A stretch of 45,803 nt of DNA from UBA1275 sp002323515 (GCA_964007875.1 CAXGAH010000019.1:1-45803), one strand, 5' to 3'; counted from the first letter of the stretch, positions 14,599 through 24,084 are shown. Program-made: numbers and translations. Notes: generated by a model not told the origin, from the sequence alone.

Positions 14599-15543
14599 GT
14601 GAAAAGTGCAGAAAGAAGACTAAAGCTTATTTTGTTGTTACAAAGGCCGGGTGGGAAAAAGACAGTCCAAGAGTTGGCCGATATTTTTGGGGTTAGTAGA
14701 AGGACTATTTTTAGAGATTTTAATGCTTTAACAGAAATTAATATCCCCATTAATTATGATCGGTATACTGGTTACGGATTGGTTGAAGGGTACAAAATGC
14801 CACCCCTTATGTTTAACTCAAAAGAATTAGCTACAATAATGGTGGGCCTGAATTTTGTTAAGTCACAGGTTGATCAACAGATGGTTCAGGATGCTACTGG
14901 GGTTGAGTTAAAAATAAAAAATGTATTACCGAATGACTTAAAGATACTCATGACTTCTTTGGAAGAGCATACAATAGTGGATCCTTATTTACGGTTCAAT
15001 AGTCATCAAAAGAAAGGCGGGGATTGGTACCTAATAAGCGCGGCTATAGCAGACAAAAAAAGACTGCAATTTACATACACCACAAAATCAGGGGAGCGAT
15101 CAACGCGGAAGATTGATCCTTATTTACTGGTTTATTTTCAAGATCACTGGAACGTGGTGGGTTGGTCACACAAACGAGGTGATATACGTAGCTTTATACT
15201 CGATAGGGTGGTATCACCGGTTATTTTAGAAGAAAACTGGCTGCCAAAACCAAAAATGAATGTAGACGCATTAATTTTTCGATTTAACGAACTTAAAAAA
15301 TTAGTAGTACTAGAGGTCGAAAATTCTGAGATAGAACGAATGAGGGCGATTTTGCCGGCTAAAATAATTAAGCTAGAAGAGATAAAACTTAAAAAAATTA
15401 GGCTGTGTTTTGAGTTTGATAATATGCCCTTTTTGAATCAATGGCTTTTACAGTTTGGTACATCAATAAAAATAATCAAGCCTGAAACATTGATTTCTTT
15501 GCAGAAAAAAACACTTCAGGCTATGATTAATAATCTAGTTTAG
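14599..15543 (+). CDS. HTH-WYL-domain transcriptional regulator
   Basis: This 314-residue regulator is of the type often called YafY/DeoR-like. The N-terminal winged helix (1-60) contains QELADIFGVSRRTIFRDFNA. The central WYL domain (about 140-215) reads DWYLISAAIADKKRLQFTYT, then LVYFQDHWNVVGWSHKRGDI and FILDRV. A C-terminal WCX-like extension follows. WYL domains sense nucleic acids or small ligands in several characterised regulators; the ligand here is unknown. The start is GTG at 14599, preceded at good spacing by AGGAG; an ATG just upstream runs straight into a stop. It stands alone between rsmG and the convergent gyrA, a place where parAB sits in some genomes. Confidence 0.88.
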   Translation: MKSAERRLKLILLLQRPGGKKTVQELADIFGVSRRTIFRDFNALTEINIPINYDRYTGYGLVEGYKMPPLMFNSKELATIMVGLNFVKSQVDQQMVQDATGVELKIKNVLPNDLKILMTSLEEHTIVDPYLRFNSHQKKGGDWYLISAAIADKKRLQFTYTTKSGERSTRKIDPYLLVYFQDHWNVVGWSHKRGDIRSFILDRVVSPVILEENWLPKPKMNVDALIFRFNELKKLVVLEVENSEIERMRAILPAKIIKLEEIKLKKIRLCFEFDNMPFLNQWLLQFGTSIKIIKPETLISLQKKTLQAMINNLV

Positions 15544-15570
15544 AATGAAGATGCGTAGGTATTTTATTTT

Positions 15571-18054
15571 TTAGCTTTCTGTTTCGTTTACTTCATCCGC
15601 GTCTCCGCCTTCCTCTTCTTCGTTGACAACTCGGGTGACCGCTGCAATAGAACCATCAGAGTCTAATCTCATGATTCGTACACCTTGTGTATTTCGGCCC
15701 ATAGTTCGAATGCTACCACAGTTCATTCGGATCACTTTTCCGCGCTGAGTTATTACCATTAAGTCATCTTGGTCAGAAACTTCTTTTAAAGCTATTAGAC
15801 CGCCAGTTTTAGGAGTAGTTTTGAGGGTTATGACCCCCTTGCCGCCACGACTTTGTTCTCGATAGTCATCTACTAATGAGCGCTTACCAAAACCATTTTC
15901 AGAGATAGCTAGTACTGTAGCGTCATGGGTATTTTTTATGATAACCATGTCTACAATAGCATCATCTTTACTGAGAGTCATTCCTCTCACGCCAGAGGTG
16001 TTACGGCCCATCTGTCGGACATCGGTTTCATGGAAACGGATGGCTCTGCCATTACTATTCGCTAAAATAATATTAGAGTCTCCGTCGGTTAGCTCAGCCG
16101 CTAATAAACTATCATCGTCCTTAATATTTATGGCAATAATACCATCTCTTCTAGGTCTGCTGTAAGCCTCCAAAGAGGTTTTTTTTATTTGACCATTGAC
16201 AGAGCACATTACGATGGATTTGTCTTTTAGGTATTCCGGATCATCGAGTGATTTTACAGGAACGAACGCTTTAATGGCATCATCTTTGTTAATTTCAATC
16301 AGGTTGACTATTGCACGGCCCCGTGCTAATCGGCCGCCTTCAGGTATTTCGTACACCTTAAGCCAATAACACTTACCGCTTTCACTAAAGAAAAGTATGT
16401 AATTATGATTAGTTGCTACAAATAAATGCTCTACATACTCTTCCTCACGTGTGGTGGTACCTTTCATGCCCTTGCCCCCGCGTCGCTGCCTTCTATAACC
16501 ACTTAGTGGCATCCTCTTAATAAAGCCTTTGTTCGATATGGTCACAACAACATCTTCGTCTGCAATCATATCTTCAACACTAAAATCTTCAGCGGAGTAG
16601 ACTATTTGTGTACGTCGCTCGTCACCGTAGCGCTCTAAAAGATCATCTAGTTCTGTTTTAATGATAGAATATTGTTCTGACCGGTCTGATAGTATTACAC
16701 GATATTCGGCAATTTTTTCAACAATGCCTTTATACTCTCCATCAATTCGTTCTCGCTCCAGTCCAGTTAACTTTTGAAGCCGCATTTCAAGAATGGCTTT
16801 GGCTTGGACATCCGTTAAGGCAAAGTTTTTTCTTAGTTCTATATTGGCTATTTGAGGATTCTTAGATGCGCGAATTATTTTAATAACCTCATCTAGGTTG
16901 TCAAGTGCTATTTTTAACCCTTCAAGTATATGCGCCCTTGCCTCTGCAGCTTCAAGATCATATATAGTGCGTCGTATTATAATCTCAACGCGGTGCTCAA
17001 CGTAGTGACGAATCAACTCTTTAATATCCATCACCTTTGGTCTTCCCTGTACTAACGCCAGGTTTATGATACCAAAGGTTGTTTGCATTTGGGTGTATTT
17101 GTATAGTTGATTTAGTACTACTCCAGCGTTCGCTGAGCGCTTAAGTATGATAACAACACGCATACCTTCGCGATCACTTTCGTCCCGTACTTCAGAAATT
17201 TCAGTGATTTTTTCTGAATGAACTAGATCGGCAATTTTTTCAATTAGAGTGCTTTTATTTACTTGGTATGGTATCTCGGTGATAACTATTTGTTCTCGAC
17301 CACCTCGCAACTCTTCAGTATTGGCCCGAGCCCGGAGAGTCACTTTACCTCGTCCAGTTTCATAGGCGTCTTTAACACCTTCATATCCATATATGATACC
17401 CCCAGTAGGAAAATCTGGTGCTGTAATGTGTTTCATGAGCTCTTTAACTTCGATCTCTTGATTATCGATAAATGCTTGAATACCATTAATGACTTCTGTT
17501 AAGTTATGCGGAGCCATGTTAGTGGCCATACCAACAGCGATACCAGAGGCGCCATTAATTAACAAATTTGGTAGTGCACCAGGTAATACAGTTGGCTCAA
17601 GAAGGGTATCATCAAAGTTAGTTTGGTAATCTACCGTGTTCTTGTTAATGTCAGTCAAAAGTTCTTCTGCAACACGATCCATGCGCACTTCTGTATAACG
17701 CATAGCCGCGGCAGAATCACCATCAACAGAACCAAAATTACCCTGGCCATCGACTAAGGGATATCGTAACGAGAAATCCTGGACCATTCGAACAATAGAG
17801 TCGTAAACGGCAGAGTCACCATGTGGGTGATACTTACCTAATACTTCCCCTACAATACGGGCACTTTTTTTATACCCTCGATTATGAAGCATGCCGAGGT
17901 CATTCATCCCAAAGAGGGCGCGCCGATGTACAGGTTTTAACCCGTCTCGTACATCGGGCAGTGCCCGGGAAACAATAACTGACATCGAATAATCGATGTA
18001 GGACGATTGCATTTCATCTTCAATTGTTATGGGAATTATTTTTTCTCTAGCCAT
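15571..18054 (-). CDS. gyrA: DNA gyrase subunit A
   Basis: GyrA cuts and rejoins DNA while GyrB supplies ATP hydrolysis, introducing negative supercoils. The catalytic tyrosine is Tyr120 (AAAMRYTEVRM). The quinolone-resistance region reads HPHGDSAVYDSIVRM with Ser81 and Asp85, the fluoroquinolone-sensitive state by comparison with E. coli Ser83 and Asp87. The GyrA box QRRGGKG needed for DNA wrapping is present, separating it from ParC. The six-bladed C-terminal domain follows (SGVRGMTL, QSRGGKGV, NTQGVRIM). The tail is acidic (DEVNETES). The length of 827 residues is normal. It lies 58 bases downstream of gyrB on the same strand. Confidence 0.97.
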   Translation of the reverse strand: MAREKIIPITIEDEMQSSYIDYSMSVIVSRALPDVRDGLKPVHRRALFGMNDLGMLHNRGYKKSARIVGEVLGKYHPHGDSAVYDSIVRMVQDFSLRYPLVDGQGNFGSVDGDSAAAMRYTEVRMDRVAEELLTDINKNTVDYQTNFDDTLLEPTVLPGALPNLLINGASGIAVGMATNMAPHNLTEVINGIQAFIDNQEIEVKELMKHITAPDFPTGGIIYGYEGVKDAYETGRGKVTLRARANTEELRGGREQIVITEIPYQVNKSTLIEKIADLVHSEKITEISEVRDESDREGMRVVIILKRSANAGVVLNQLYKYTQMQTTFGIINLALVQGRPKVMDIKELIRHYVEHRVEIIIRRTIYDLEAAEARAHILEGLKIALDNLDEVIKIIRASKNPQIANIELRKNFALTDVQAKAILEMRLQKLTGLERERIDGEYKGIVEKIAEYRVILSDRSEQYSIIKTELDDLLERYGDERRTQIVYSAEDFSVEDMIADEDVVVTISNKGFIKRMPLSGYRRQRRGGKGMKGTTTREEEYVEHLFVATNHNYILFFSESGKCYWLKVYEIPEGGRLARGRAIVNLIEINKDDAIKAFVPVKSLDDPEYLKDKSIVMCSVNGQIKKTSLEAYSRPRRDGIIAINIKDDDSLLAAELTDGDSNIILANSNGRAIRFHETDVRQMGRNTSGVRGMTLSKDDAIVDMVIIKNTHDATVLAISENGFGKRSLVDDYREQSRGGKGVITLKTTPKTGGLIALKEVSDQDDLMVITQRGKVIRMNCGSIRTMGRNTQGVRIMRLDSDGSIAAVTRVVNEEEEGGDADEVNETES

Positions 18055-18112
18055 ACCAGAAATATATTATAGGTGTAAATTAGTTATCAAGTGCGTTTAC
18101 TTTGTCGCAGTG

Positions 18113-20050
18113 TTAGATATCGAGATTTGCGTATTTAGCATTACGCTCAATGAATTCACGACGGGGGGTAACATCATCACCCATTAATGTTGAAAACATT
18201 TTATCCGCTCCAGCAGCATTCTCAATAGTTACTAGCTGTAAAGTCCGTGTTTCAGGGTCCATGGTTGTTTCCCATAACTGGTCAGGGTTCATCTCACCAA
18301 GGCCCTTATAGCGAGATACATCAAATTTTCTCTTAGATTTCTTTAACTCTTTAATGAGTTTATCTCGTGTGTCGTCATCCCAAGCGTAATCGATGTTTTT
18401 ACCAGCTGTAATTCGATACAGTGGTGGGGTGGCAATATATACATGCCCCAACTCTACAATAAGCCTCATATACCTATAGAAAAATGTAAGAAGTAAGGTT
18501 CTAATATGAGAACCATCCACATCAGCATCGGTCATGATGATGATTTTGTGATACCGCAATTTGTCGAGATCAAACTCTTCTTCTGAGTGACCAAGCCCTG
18601 CGCCAAGAGCAGTTACCATAGCTTGAATTTCTCGGTTCTCAAGAATTTTATTAATTTTAGCTTTTTCGACGTTTAATATTTTTCCCCTTAACGGTAGAAT
18701 GGCCTGAAAGCTACGATTACGCCCCATTTTGGCAGACCCCCCGGCTGAGTCACCCTCAACCAGATAAATTTCACTGTGTTCAGGGTCTTTAATGGAACAA
18801 TCGGCTAGTTTCCCTGGCAGCCCACCCCCGCTCATTACACTTTTACGTTGTATTAACTGCCTTGCTTTACGGGCGGCTTCTCTCGCCTCTGCGGCTAATA
18901 CAACTTTTTCAATTACTTTTTTGGCAATCTTTGGGTTTTGCTCTAAATATTCATTTAGTTGATCATATACGGTCACTTCAACGGCACTTTGAACCTCCGA
19001 GTTTCCAAGCTTTGTTTTAGTTTGACCTTCAAATTGTGGCTCTGCAACTTTGACACTTAATACAGCCGTGAGCCCTTCTCGAAAATCCTCACCAGAAATA
19101 GCAACTTTGCTTCCAGGTTTAATGATTTTGTTCTTTTCTGCGTAGCTTTTTAATGATCTAGTTAGCGCTCTACGAAAGCCAGAGACGTGAGTCCCGCCTT
19201 CTCGAGTATTAATATTATTCACGTAAGAGTGAACATTTTCGGAATAGGAAGTATTATACTGAATAGCTAACTCAACGGGCACGCCCTCCACTTCTCCGCT
19301 AATATGTATAGGTTCAGGTGTAATTCCATCTCTGCTTTCGTCTAGATAACTAACAAAATCCGTTAAACCGCCTTCGTAATGATATACGGCTGTCCCTAAT
19401 TCAGGATCGTATTCTCTTTCATCAATCAGTTCAATGGTGACCTCTGGATTGAGAAAAGCAAGCTCTCTCATCCGGTCAGCAATAATATTGAATTTAAATT
19501 CAGTGGTTTGGGTAAAAATAGTCCGATCAGGTAGAAAGGTGATGATGGTTCCCGTTTTATCAGTTTTACCCTGATTGACTAAAGGGGTATGCGTAATACC
19601 TTTTTCAAAACCCATTTTATGGATTACACCATCGCGGTGAATCTCTGCATTGAACCAGGTGGATAGGGCATTCACACAGCTAACACCAACCCCATGAAGT
19701 CCGCCGGATACTTTGTAGGTGTCTTTATCAAACTTACCACCGGCGTGAAGCTTGGTTAATACAACCTCTACGGCAGGTAGGCCAAGTTTTGGATGCATAT
19801 CGACAGGAATCCCTCGGCCGTTATCCGCAATTTCCATGGAGCCATCTTTTTTTATGGCCACTGTGATATAATCACAATGCCCAGCAAGTGCTTCATCAAT
19901 GGAATTATCTACTACTTCATTAATAAGGTGGTGTAAGCCTCGTTGCCCGGTATCTCCAATATACATGGCGGGTCTCTTTCGAACTGCTTCTAAACCTTCT
20001 AAAACCTGTATATTCGACGCTTTATAGTCGTTTTTGTTAGTTGTAGCCAT
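18113..20050 (-). CDS. gyrB: DNA gyrase subunit B
   Basis: This is the ATPase subunit of gyrase, 645 residues from the chosen ATG at 20050 (MATTNKNDYKASNIQVLEGL). A longer in-frame start at 20092 adds 14 residues (MVNTIILQRDPNKF) not typical of the family. The GHKL ATPase motifs are NEVVDNSIDEA, DNGRGIPVD and GGLHGVGVSCVNALS. The TOPRIM domain shows LVEGDSAGGSAKMGRNR and MTDADVDGSHIRTL. The C-terminal RYKGLGEMNPDQLWETTMDP is standard. The long insertion in the TOPRIM region of E. coli GyrB is absent. The gene is divergent from the ribosomal-protein cluster starting at 20310. Confidence 0.96.
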   Translation of the reverse strand: MATTNKNDYKASNIQVLEGLEAVRKRPAMYIGDTGQRGLHHLINEVVDNSIDEALAGHCDYITVAIKKDGSMEIADNGRGIPVDMHPKLGLPAVEVVLTKLHAGGKFDKDTYKVSGGLHGVGVSCVNALSTWFNAEIHRDGVIHKMGFEKGITHTPLVNQGKTDKTGTIITFLPDRTIFTQTTEFKFNIIADRMRELAFLNPEVTIELIDEREYDPELGTAVYHYEGGLTDFVSYLDESRDGITPEPIHISGEVEGVPVELAIQYNTSYSENVHSYVNNINTREGGTHVSGFRRALTRSLKSYAEKNKIIKPGSKVAISGEDFREGLTAVLSVKVAEPQFEGQTKTKLGNSEVQSAVEVTVYDQLNEYLEQNPKIAKKVIEKVVLAAEAREAARKARQLIQRKSVMSGGGLPGKLADCSIKDPEHSEIYLVEGDSAGGSAKMGRNRSFQAILPLRGKILNVEKAKINKILENREIQAMVTALGAGLGHSEEEFDLDKLRYHKIIIMTDADVDGSHIRTLLLTFFYRYMRLIVELGHVYIATPPLYRITAGKNIDYAWDDDTRDKLIKELKKSKRKFDVSRYKGLGEMNPDQLWETTMDPETRTLQLVTIENAAGADKMFSTLMGDDVTPRREFIERNAKYANLDI

Positions 20051-20309
20051 AAATTTATTAGGGTCGCGTTGTAAGATGATCGTATTTACCAATAAAAATA
20101 GCGTTTATAGAGCCAAAAACAAAAAAAGTCAGGGTTATAATCGAAAATATCAGAGATGTGAGCGCAGGGGTCAAATTTGAGGCCTAAAGCACAAGAAAAT
20201 CAATATGGATAACCATTGTGTTTGTGTTTTTTACCCTAAAATTCGTTGTTTTTTGAATTTTATAGCTCTATCTTTGGTGTCTATCTCAAAAAATTATAGA
20301 AATAAAAAC

Positions 20310-20555
20310 ATGTCGCGAAGAGACGATATTACAGGAAGAAAAGCAATGAACGGTTATCGTTCGTCAAAGGCGAATAATAAAACCAAACACCGCTTTCATT
20401 TAAATTTACAGAAACGGAGCTTCTATCTTCCAGAAGAAGATCGATGGGTTACTTTAAAAGTGTCCGCAAAGACCCTTCGCACCATCAATAAAAAAGGTAT
20501 TTCGGCTGTATTAAAAGATGCACGCCGAAGAGGAACCTTACTTAAAAAGGTATAA
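20310..20555 (+). CDS. rpmB: Large-subunit ribosomal protein bL28
   Basis: bL28 is a small basic protein of the 50S subunit. The chosen ATG at 20310 gives 81 residues starting MSRRDDITGRKAMNGYRSSK; an upstream in-frame opening exists but encodes a sequence unlike the family. Conserved features are KTKHRFHLNLQKRSFY and VSAKTLRTINKKG. No CxxC zinc pair is present, so this is the zinc-independent form. It heads a cluster with rpmG (three bases after its stop) and the DUF4295 gene. The 259 bases up to gyrB must hold both promoters. Confidence 0.93.
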   Translation: MSRRDDITGRKAMNGYRSSKANNKTKHRFHLNLQKRSFYLPEEDRWVTLKVSAKTLRTINKKGISAVLKDARRRGTLLKKV

Positions 20556-20558
20556 AAG

Positions 20559-20723
20559 ATGGCAAAAGGTAATAGAGTACAAGTTATTTTAGAGTGTACA
20601 GAGAAGCCAGGTAGTTCTCGATATGTCACTACAAAAAATAGAAGAACCCAAACTGAGCGCATGGAAATGAAGAAGTATAATCCTGTTCTGCGTAAGCATA
20701 CCCTTCACAAAGAAATTAAATAA
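20559..20723 (+). CDS. rpmG: Large-subunit ribosomal protein bL33
   Basis: A 54-residue protein (MAKGNRVQVILECTEKPGSS, then RYVTTKNRRTQTERMEMKKY and NPVLRKHTLHKEIK). The pattern VILECTE, Y-TTKNRR and KKYNPVLRKH identifies bL33 of the 50S E-site region. Only one cysteine remains, so the zinc-binding CxxC pairs are absent, matching the zinc-independent form of the neighbouring bL28. It lies between rpmB and the DUF4295 gene, with gaps of three and nine bases, clearly one transcription unit. Confidence 0.92.
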   Translation: MAKGNRVQVILECTEKPGSSRYVTTKNRRTQTERMEMKKYNPVLRKHTLHKEIK

Positions 20724-20732
20724 CATAAAACC

Positions 20733-20903
20733 ATGGCAAAAAAGCAAGTATTCGGTTCAGAAGCAATACAACAAAAAGCCTCTGCTCGTAAAATGGCAAA
20801 GGTAGTTGTTTCTACCAAAAACGATAGTGGAAAATATAGCTACAAAGAGGTTATGATAGACCAAGAAAATGTGGTAGAATTTTTGTCTAAGAACAAATCT
20901 TAA
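20733..20903 (+). CDS. DUF4295 family protein, probable Bacteroidota-type ribosomal protein bL38
   Basis: This 56-residue basic protein begins MAKKQVFGSEAIQQKASARK and continues MAKVVVSTKNDSGKYSYKEV. The pattern MAKK ... KVV.S.K...G.Y.YKE.M....V..FL matches DUF4295, a short family placed directly after rpmG in Bacteroidota and relatives. From memory, a protein of this kind was seen in a Flavobacterium ribosome structure and named bL38; I hold that assignment with moderate confidence. Its position here is one of the better taxonomic markers in the window. A strong terminator follows. Confidence 0.8.
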   Translation: MAKKQVFGSEAIQQKASARKMAKVVVSTKNDSGKYSYKEVMIDQENVVEFLSKNKS

Positions 20904-20923
20904 TCCTGTTTCTCCGACATTAT

Positions 20924-20962
20924 TAAAAAGGTTATGCATTTGATTGCATAACCTTTTTTTTT
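20924..20962 (+). terminator. Intrinsic terminator of the rpmB-rpmG-bL38 unit
   Basis: AAAAAGGTTATGCA pairs with TGCATAACCTTTTT across a short loop (the stem spans about 20925-20957), followed by a run of nine T residues. It lies 21 bases after the DUF4295 stop codon and separates the ribosomal cluster from yqeY. Confidence 0.88.
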
Positions 20963-21031
20963 GCCTATTTTTTAGGAGAATAAGATAGTTGACATGCAGC
21001 CAAACTAAATAATGATAAATTCAAGTAATCG

Positions 21032-21490
21032 ATGAACGTTAAAGAGACCATATTAGCCGATCTAATTACAGCGATGAAAGCAAAAGATTCGACGCGCTTA
21101 CAAGTGCTTAGAAGCCTAAAAGCTAAATTACTTGAGAAAGAAATTGAACAACGTTCGGGAGGTAAAGCAGAGCTTTCGAATGAAGACGCACTTGCGGTCC
21201 TAACAAAAGCAGCCAAGCAACGTAAAGAATCAATAGTTCAATACACCGCTGGAAATCGATTGGATTTAGTAGAAGTAGAAAAAATAGAGTTAGAAATAAT
21301 AGAGTCATATTTACCTGCGCCTATGTCAGAAGATGAAATCATTGAGCTTATTGATAACCAAATAAATAAGGTTGGCGCCGCAGATATACAAGATATTGGC
21401 AAAGTAATGGGACCAATAATGGGTCAACTCAAGGGTAAGGCTGACGGTTCTTTGGTTAACAAGCTAGTAAAGCAGAGATTAGAGAATTAA
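21032..21490 (+). CDS. GatB/YqeY-domain protein
   Basis: A 152-residue YqeY-type protein. The family is related to the tail domain of the amidotransferase subunit GatB and may bind tRNA; the cellular role is not firmly known. The typical start LADLITAMKAKDSTRLQVLR (residues 9-28) and the middle EVEKIELEIIESYLPAPMS are present. The end, DIGKVMGPIMGQLKGKADGS, is also conserved. The length is the usual 148-152. It opens the closely spaced plus-strand series yqeY-cvpA-tyrS-xth-marR. Confidence 0.9.
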   Translation: MNVKETILADLITAMKAKDSTRLQVLRSLKAKLLEKEIEQRSGGKAELSNEDALAVLTKAAKQRKESIVQYTAGNRLDLVEVEKIELEIIESYLPAPMSEDEIIELIDNQINKVGAADIQDIGKVMGPIMGQLKGKADGSLVNKLVKQRLEN

Positions 21491-21521
21491 CACCTATCGC
21501 TAATTAATTAATGGAGTTTGT

Positions 21522-22085
21522 ATGGAATATATAGTAGATATATTTATAGGCTTACCCCTACTTTTTTTAGCTTATAAAGGCGCAGTTAATGGTATAGTTA
21601 AAGAAATATTGAATATTGTTGGTTTGGTATTGGCGGTTTATATAACCTTTAACTACATGGATATTGCAGCAACCTATGTGGCCGAATTATTTGAAGATGG
21701 TACCCAAAGCTTTATTCCCTTTCTAGCTGGCGCTCTATTATTCATTATAGTCTTATCTATGGTTTCTTTAATAGCATATTGGACACGAAAGTGGTTAGAT
21801 GCTGTAAAACTCGGCACCGTGAATAGATTCTTAGGATCTTTATTTGGTATGCTCAAAGGCGCAATACTTATGAGTGCGATTTTTTTATTATTAGCAGGGT
21901 TTCAGGTTCCTCGAGAAGAACTTAGGGAACAATCCATACTTTTTCCCTATGTAATTCAGGCAGCTCCAGTTAGCTACAATGCAATTACCGCCGTTTACCC
22001 GGGTGCAGAGAATTTTAAAGACACTATTCGTAAAACATTAGAAAACTATAAACCGGTGGATAAATTACCGGTGATTAATCCATAA
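21522..22085 (+). CDS. CvpA family inner-membrane protein
   Basis: The 187 residues have four predicted membrane helices (about 7-23, 25-45, 63-86 and 107-126): DIFIGLPLLFLAYKGAVNGI, EILNIVGLVLAVYITFNYMD, FIPFLAGALLFIIVLSMVSL and GSLFGMLKGAILMSAIFLLL. The pattern KGAVNGIVKEI after the first helix and LGSLFGMLKGAI before the last is characteristic of CvpA, named for colicin V production in E. coli and linked to envelope homeostasis in several bacteria. The C-terminal tail (PVDKLPVINP) is cytoplasmic or periplasmic and proline-rich. It lies nine bases before tyrS. Confidence 0.87.
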   Translation: MEYIVDIFIGLPLLFLAYKGAVNGIVKEILNIVGLVLAVYITFNYMDIAATYVAELFEDGTQSFIPFLAGALLFIIVLSMVSLIAYWTRKWLDAVKLGTVNRFLGSLFGMLKGAILMSAIFLLLAGFQVPREELREQSILFPYVIQAAPVSYNAITAVYPGAENFKDTIRKTLENYKPVDKLPVINP

Positions 22086-22093
22086 TCCGTACA

Positions 22094-23308
22094 ATGAGCG
22101 TTTTACCAGTTGAACAACAATTAGCACTAATCAAACGAGGTGCGGTTGACATTCTTCCAGAGGAAGAGTTAAAAGAAAAACTAAGCAAATCGATTGAAAT
22201 ATCTACACCCTTAAAGGTAAAACTCGGAGTAGACCCAACAAGGCCAGATTTACATTTAGGGCACTCCGTAATTTTGCGCAAGCTACGTCAGTTTCAAGAT
22301 TTAGGTCATGAAGCCATTTTAATTATTGGTGGTTTTACAGCAATGATTGGAGATCCAACAGGGCAAAACACGACAAGACCACCACTTACAAAAGAAGAGG
22401 TAGCGTTGAACGCTCAAAGCTATATTGATCAAGCAAAAAAAATATTGGATACCAATCGGCTTCAGATAGTGAATAATTTAGATTGGTTAGGACCAATGTC
22501 TTTTATGGATGTAATCCATTTGAGCTCAAAAATGACCGTTGCTCGAATGATTGAGCGGGACGATTTCTCAAATAGATTTTCAAAGAATGAGCCGATTTCA
22601 CTTCACGAGTTTTTATACCCACTAGCTCAAGGCCAAGATTCTGTTCACTTAGAAAACGACATAGAACTAGGTGGCACGGATCAAAAATTCAACTTATTGG
22701 TTGGTCGAAATTTACAAAAAGAACGTGGTTTAAACCCTCAAGTCTGTTTAATGATGCCATTACTGGTTGGCACAGACGGTACCGCAAAGATGTCCAAATC
22801 ATACGATAACTATATTAGCATTAATGAACACCCCAACGAAATGTATGGGAAATCCCTATCTATTCCGGATAACCTTATCTACACGTACGTTGAGTTGACT
22901 ACGGATATACCCAACGTAGATTTACCAGCCGTAAAACAGAAGATTGAAGTTGACCCACGAAATGCCAAACATGATCTAGCGTACACCCTAGTAGAGATGT
23001 ATCACGGTAAAGAAGCGGCGGAAAGGGCCAGGCACCATTTTGAAACAACCATCATTCAAAAAAAGGTCCCAGATGACGCTCCAGAGTATAAGCTGAAAGG
23101 CGGACAAGAATACCAAATTCTCGAAATCATATCGGGCCTAAAATTTTCCCCAAGTAATGGTGAGGCAAAACGATTAATAAAACAAGGTGGAGTTAGTTTG
23201 GATGACGTAAAGATCATGGATATTAACTATAGTTTTATAGCCGAAGAGGGGAATGAGCAGATGTTGAAAGTAGGTAAGAGAAAATTTGCTCTGCTAAAAA
23301 GCGATTAA
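22094..23308 (+). CDS. tyrS: Tyrosyl-tRNA synthetase
   Basis: A class I aminoacyl-tRNA synthetase of 404 residues that charges tRNA-Tyr. The HIGH-type motif is HLGH at 54-57 (PTRPDLHLGHSVILRKL). The KMSKS motif is intact at 232-236 (GTDGTAKMSKSYDNY). The tyrosine pocket includes IGGFTAMIGDPTG and LAQGQDSVHLENDIELGGTD. A C-terminal S4-like RNA-binding domain covers about 340-404 (SNGEAKRLIKQGGVSLDD). The layout with HLGH and about 400 residues matches the TyrRS subgroup found in many Gram-negative bacteria. xth starts one base after its stop. Confidence 0.95.
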   Translation: MSVLPVEQQLALIKRGAVDILPEEELKEKLSKSIEISTPLKVKLGVDPTRPDLHLGHSVILRKLRQFQDLGHEAILIIGGFTAMIGDPTGQNTTRPPLTKEEVALNAQSYIDQAKKILDTNRLQIVNNLDWLGPMSFMDVIHLSSKMTVARMIERDDFSNRFSKNEPISLHEFLYPLAQGQDSVHLENDIELGGTDQKFNLLVGRNLQKERGLNPQVCLMMPLLVGTDGTAKMSKSYDNYISINEHPNEMYGKSLSIPDNLIYTYVELTTDIPNVDLPAVKQKIEVDPRNAKHDLAYTLVEMYHGKEAAERARHHFETTIIQKKVPDDAPEYKLKGGQEYQILEIISGLKFSPSNGEAKRLIKQGGVSLDDVKIMDINYSFIAEEGNEQMLKVGKRKFALLKSD

Positions 23309-23309
23309 A

Positions 23310-24083
23310 ATGGCAGATCTCAAAATAGCCTCATATAATGTGAATGGAATTCGTGCAGCCACTAAAAAAGGGCTACTCACATGGATAAATGAGACCGCTC
23401 CAGACCTTATCTGTTTTCAAGAAATGCGCTCAAGTGAAAAGGATATGCCAAAAGAATTAGCTGAGCTGAATTATATTCAATACCATCAAATAGCCCAAAA
23501 AAAAGGCTATTCAGGAGTTTCCATATTTAGCATTTCACCGGCCAATACTATACACTATGGCATAGGGGTAGATTGGATTGATGAGGAGGGCAGGGTGTTG
23601 ACAGCAGAATATGATGAGTTTAGATTGGTTTCCTCTTATTTCCCAAGTGGAACGACAGGCGATGTAAGACAAGATATGAAAATGGAGTTCTTGAGTTATT
23701 TTATGGATTTTGCCATGGCTCTTAAAGAGGACGGGAAACCTACGATAATCACGGGTGATTTTAATATCTGTCACTTGGATTTTGATATTCATAATCCAGA
23801 CAAACAGCATAATACGTCAGGTTTTCTGCCAGAAGAGCGTTCATGGGTGACACAACTTTTATCAAAAGGTTATGCAGACGCCTTCCGGGAAATATACCCC
23901 ACTCTTAGAGACACCTACTCCTGGTGGAGTTACAGGGCGGGGTCCAAAGCCAGAAATAAAGGGTGGAGGATAGATTATCACATGGTGAGTGAGGCGATGA
24001 CTCAAAGAATCTTAGAGGCAGAAATTGAATCAAAGTGGGATATGTCGGATCATGCTCCAGTAACCGTAACCTACCGGTTCTAA
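23310..24083 (+). CDS. xth: Exodeoxyribonuclease III family AP endonuclease
   Basis: This Mg2+-dependent enzyme cuts DNA at abasic sites during base-excision repair. It has 257 residues of the exonuclease-endonuclease-phosphatase fold. Visible catalytic elements are Asn10 and Asn12 (SYNVNGIRAA), Glu38 (CFQEMR), GDFNICH with its Asp and Asn, and the terminal SDHAPVTVTY. The segment YSWWSYRAGSKARNKGWRID is the conserved DNA-contacting loop. Family members are variously called xth, exoA or xthA. It is in the middle of the tyrS-xth-marR run, with single-base gaps on both sides. Confidence 0.93.
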   Translation: MADLKIASYNVNGIRAATKKGLLTWINETAPDLICFQEMRSSEKDMPKELAELNYIQYHQIAQKKGYSGVSIFSISPANTIHYGIGVDWIDEEGRVLTAEYDEFRLVSSYFPSGTTGDVRQDMKMEFLSYFMDFAMALKEDGKPTIITGDFNICHLDFDIHNPDKQHNTSGFLPEERSWVTQLLSKGYADAFREIYPTLRDTYSWWSYRAGSKARNKGWRIDYHMVSEAMTQRILEAEIESKWDMSDHAPVTVTYRF

Positions 24084-24084
24084 C

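Noticed and set aside
16022..16037. GGTTTCATGGAAACGG in gyrA as a fourth parS site
   Set aside because: The half-sites are one base too close together and the central CACGTG is missing.
16444..16459. TCACGTG-containing sequence in gyrA as a parS site
   Set aside because: Only the central seven bases agree; the outer positions do not match the consensus.
18113..20092. Longer gyrB start at 20092
   Set aside because: The 14 extra residues are not family-like, and the ATG at 20050 sits where GyrB proteins normally begin.
20051..20309. Origin of replication in the gyrB-rpmB gap
   Set aside because: Only one imperfect DnaA-like 9-mer (TATGGATAA near 20202) was found and no cluster of boxes or AT-rich repeats.
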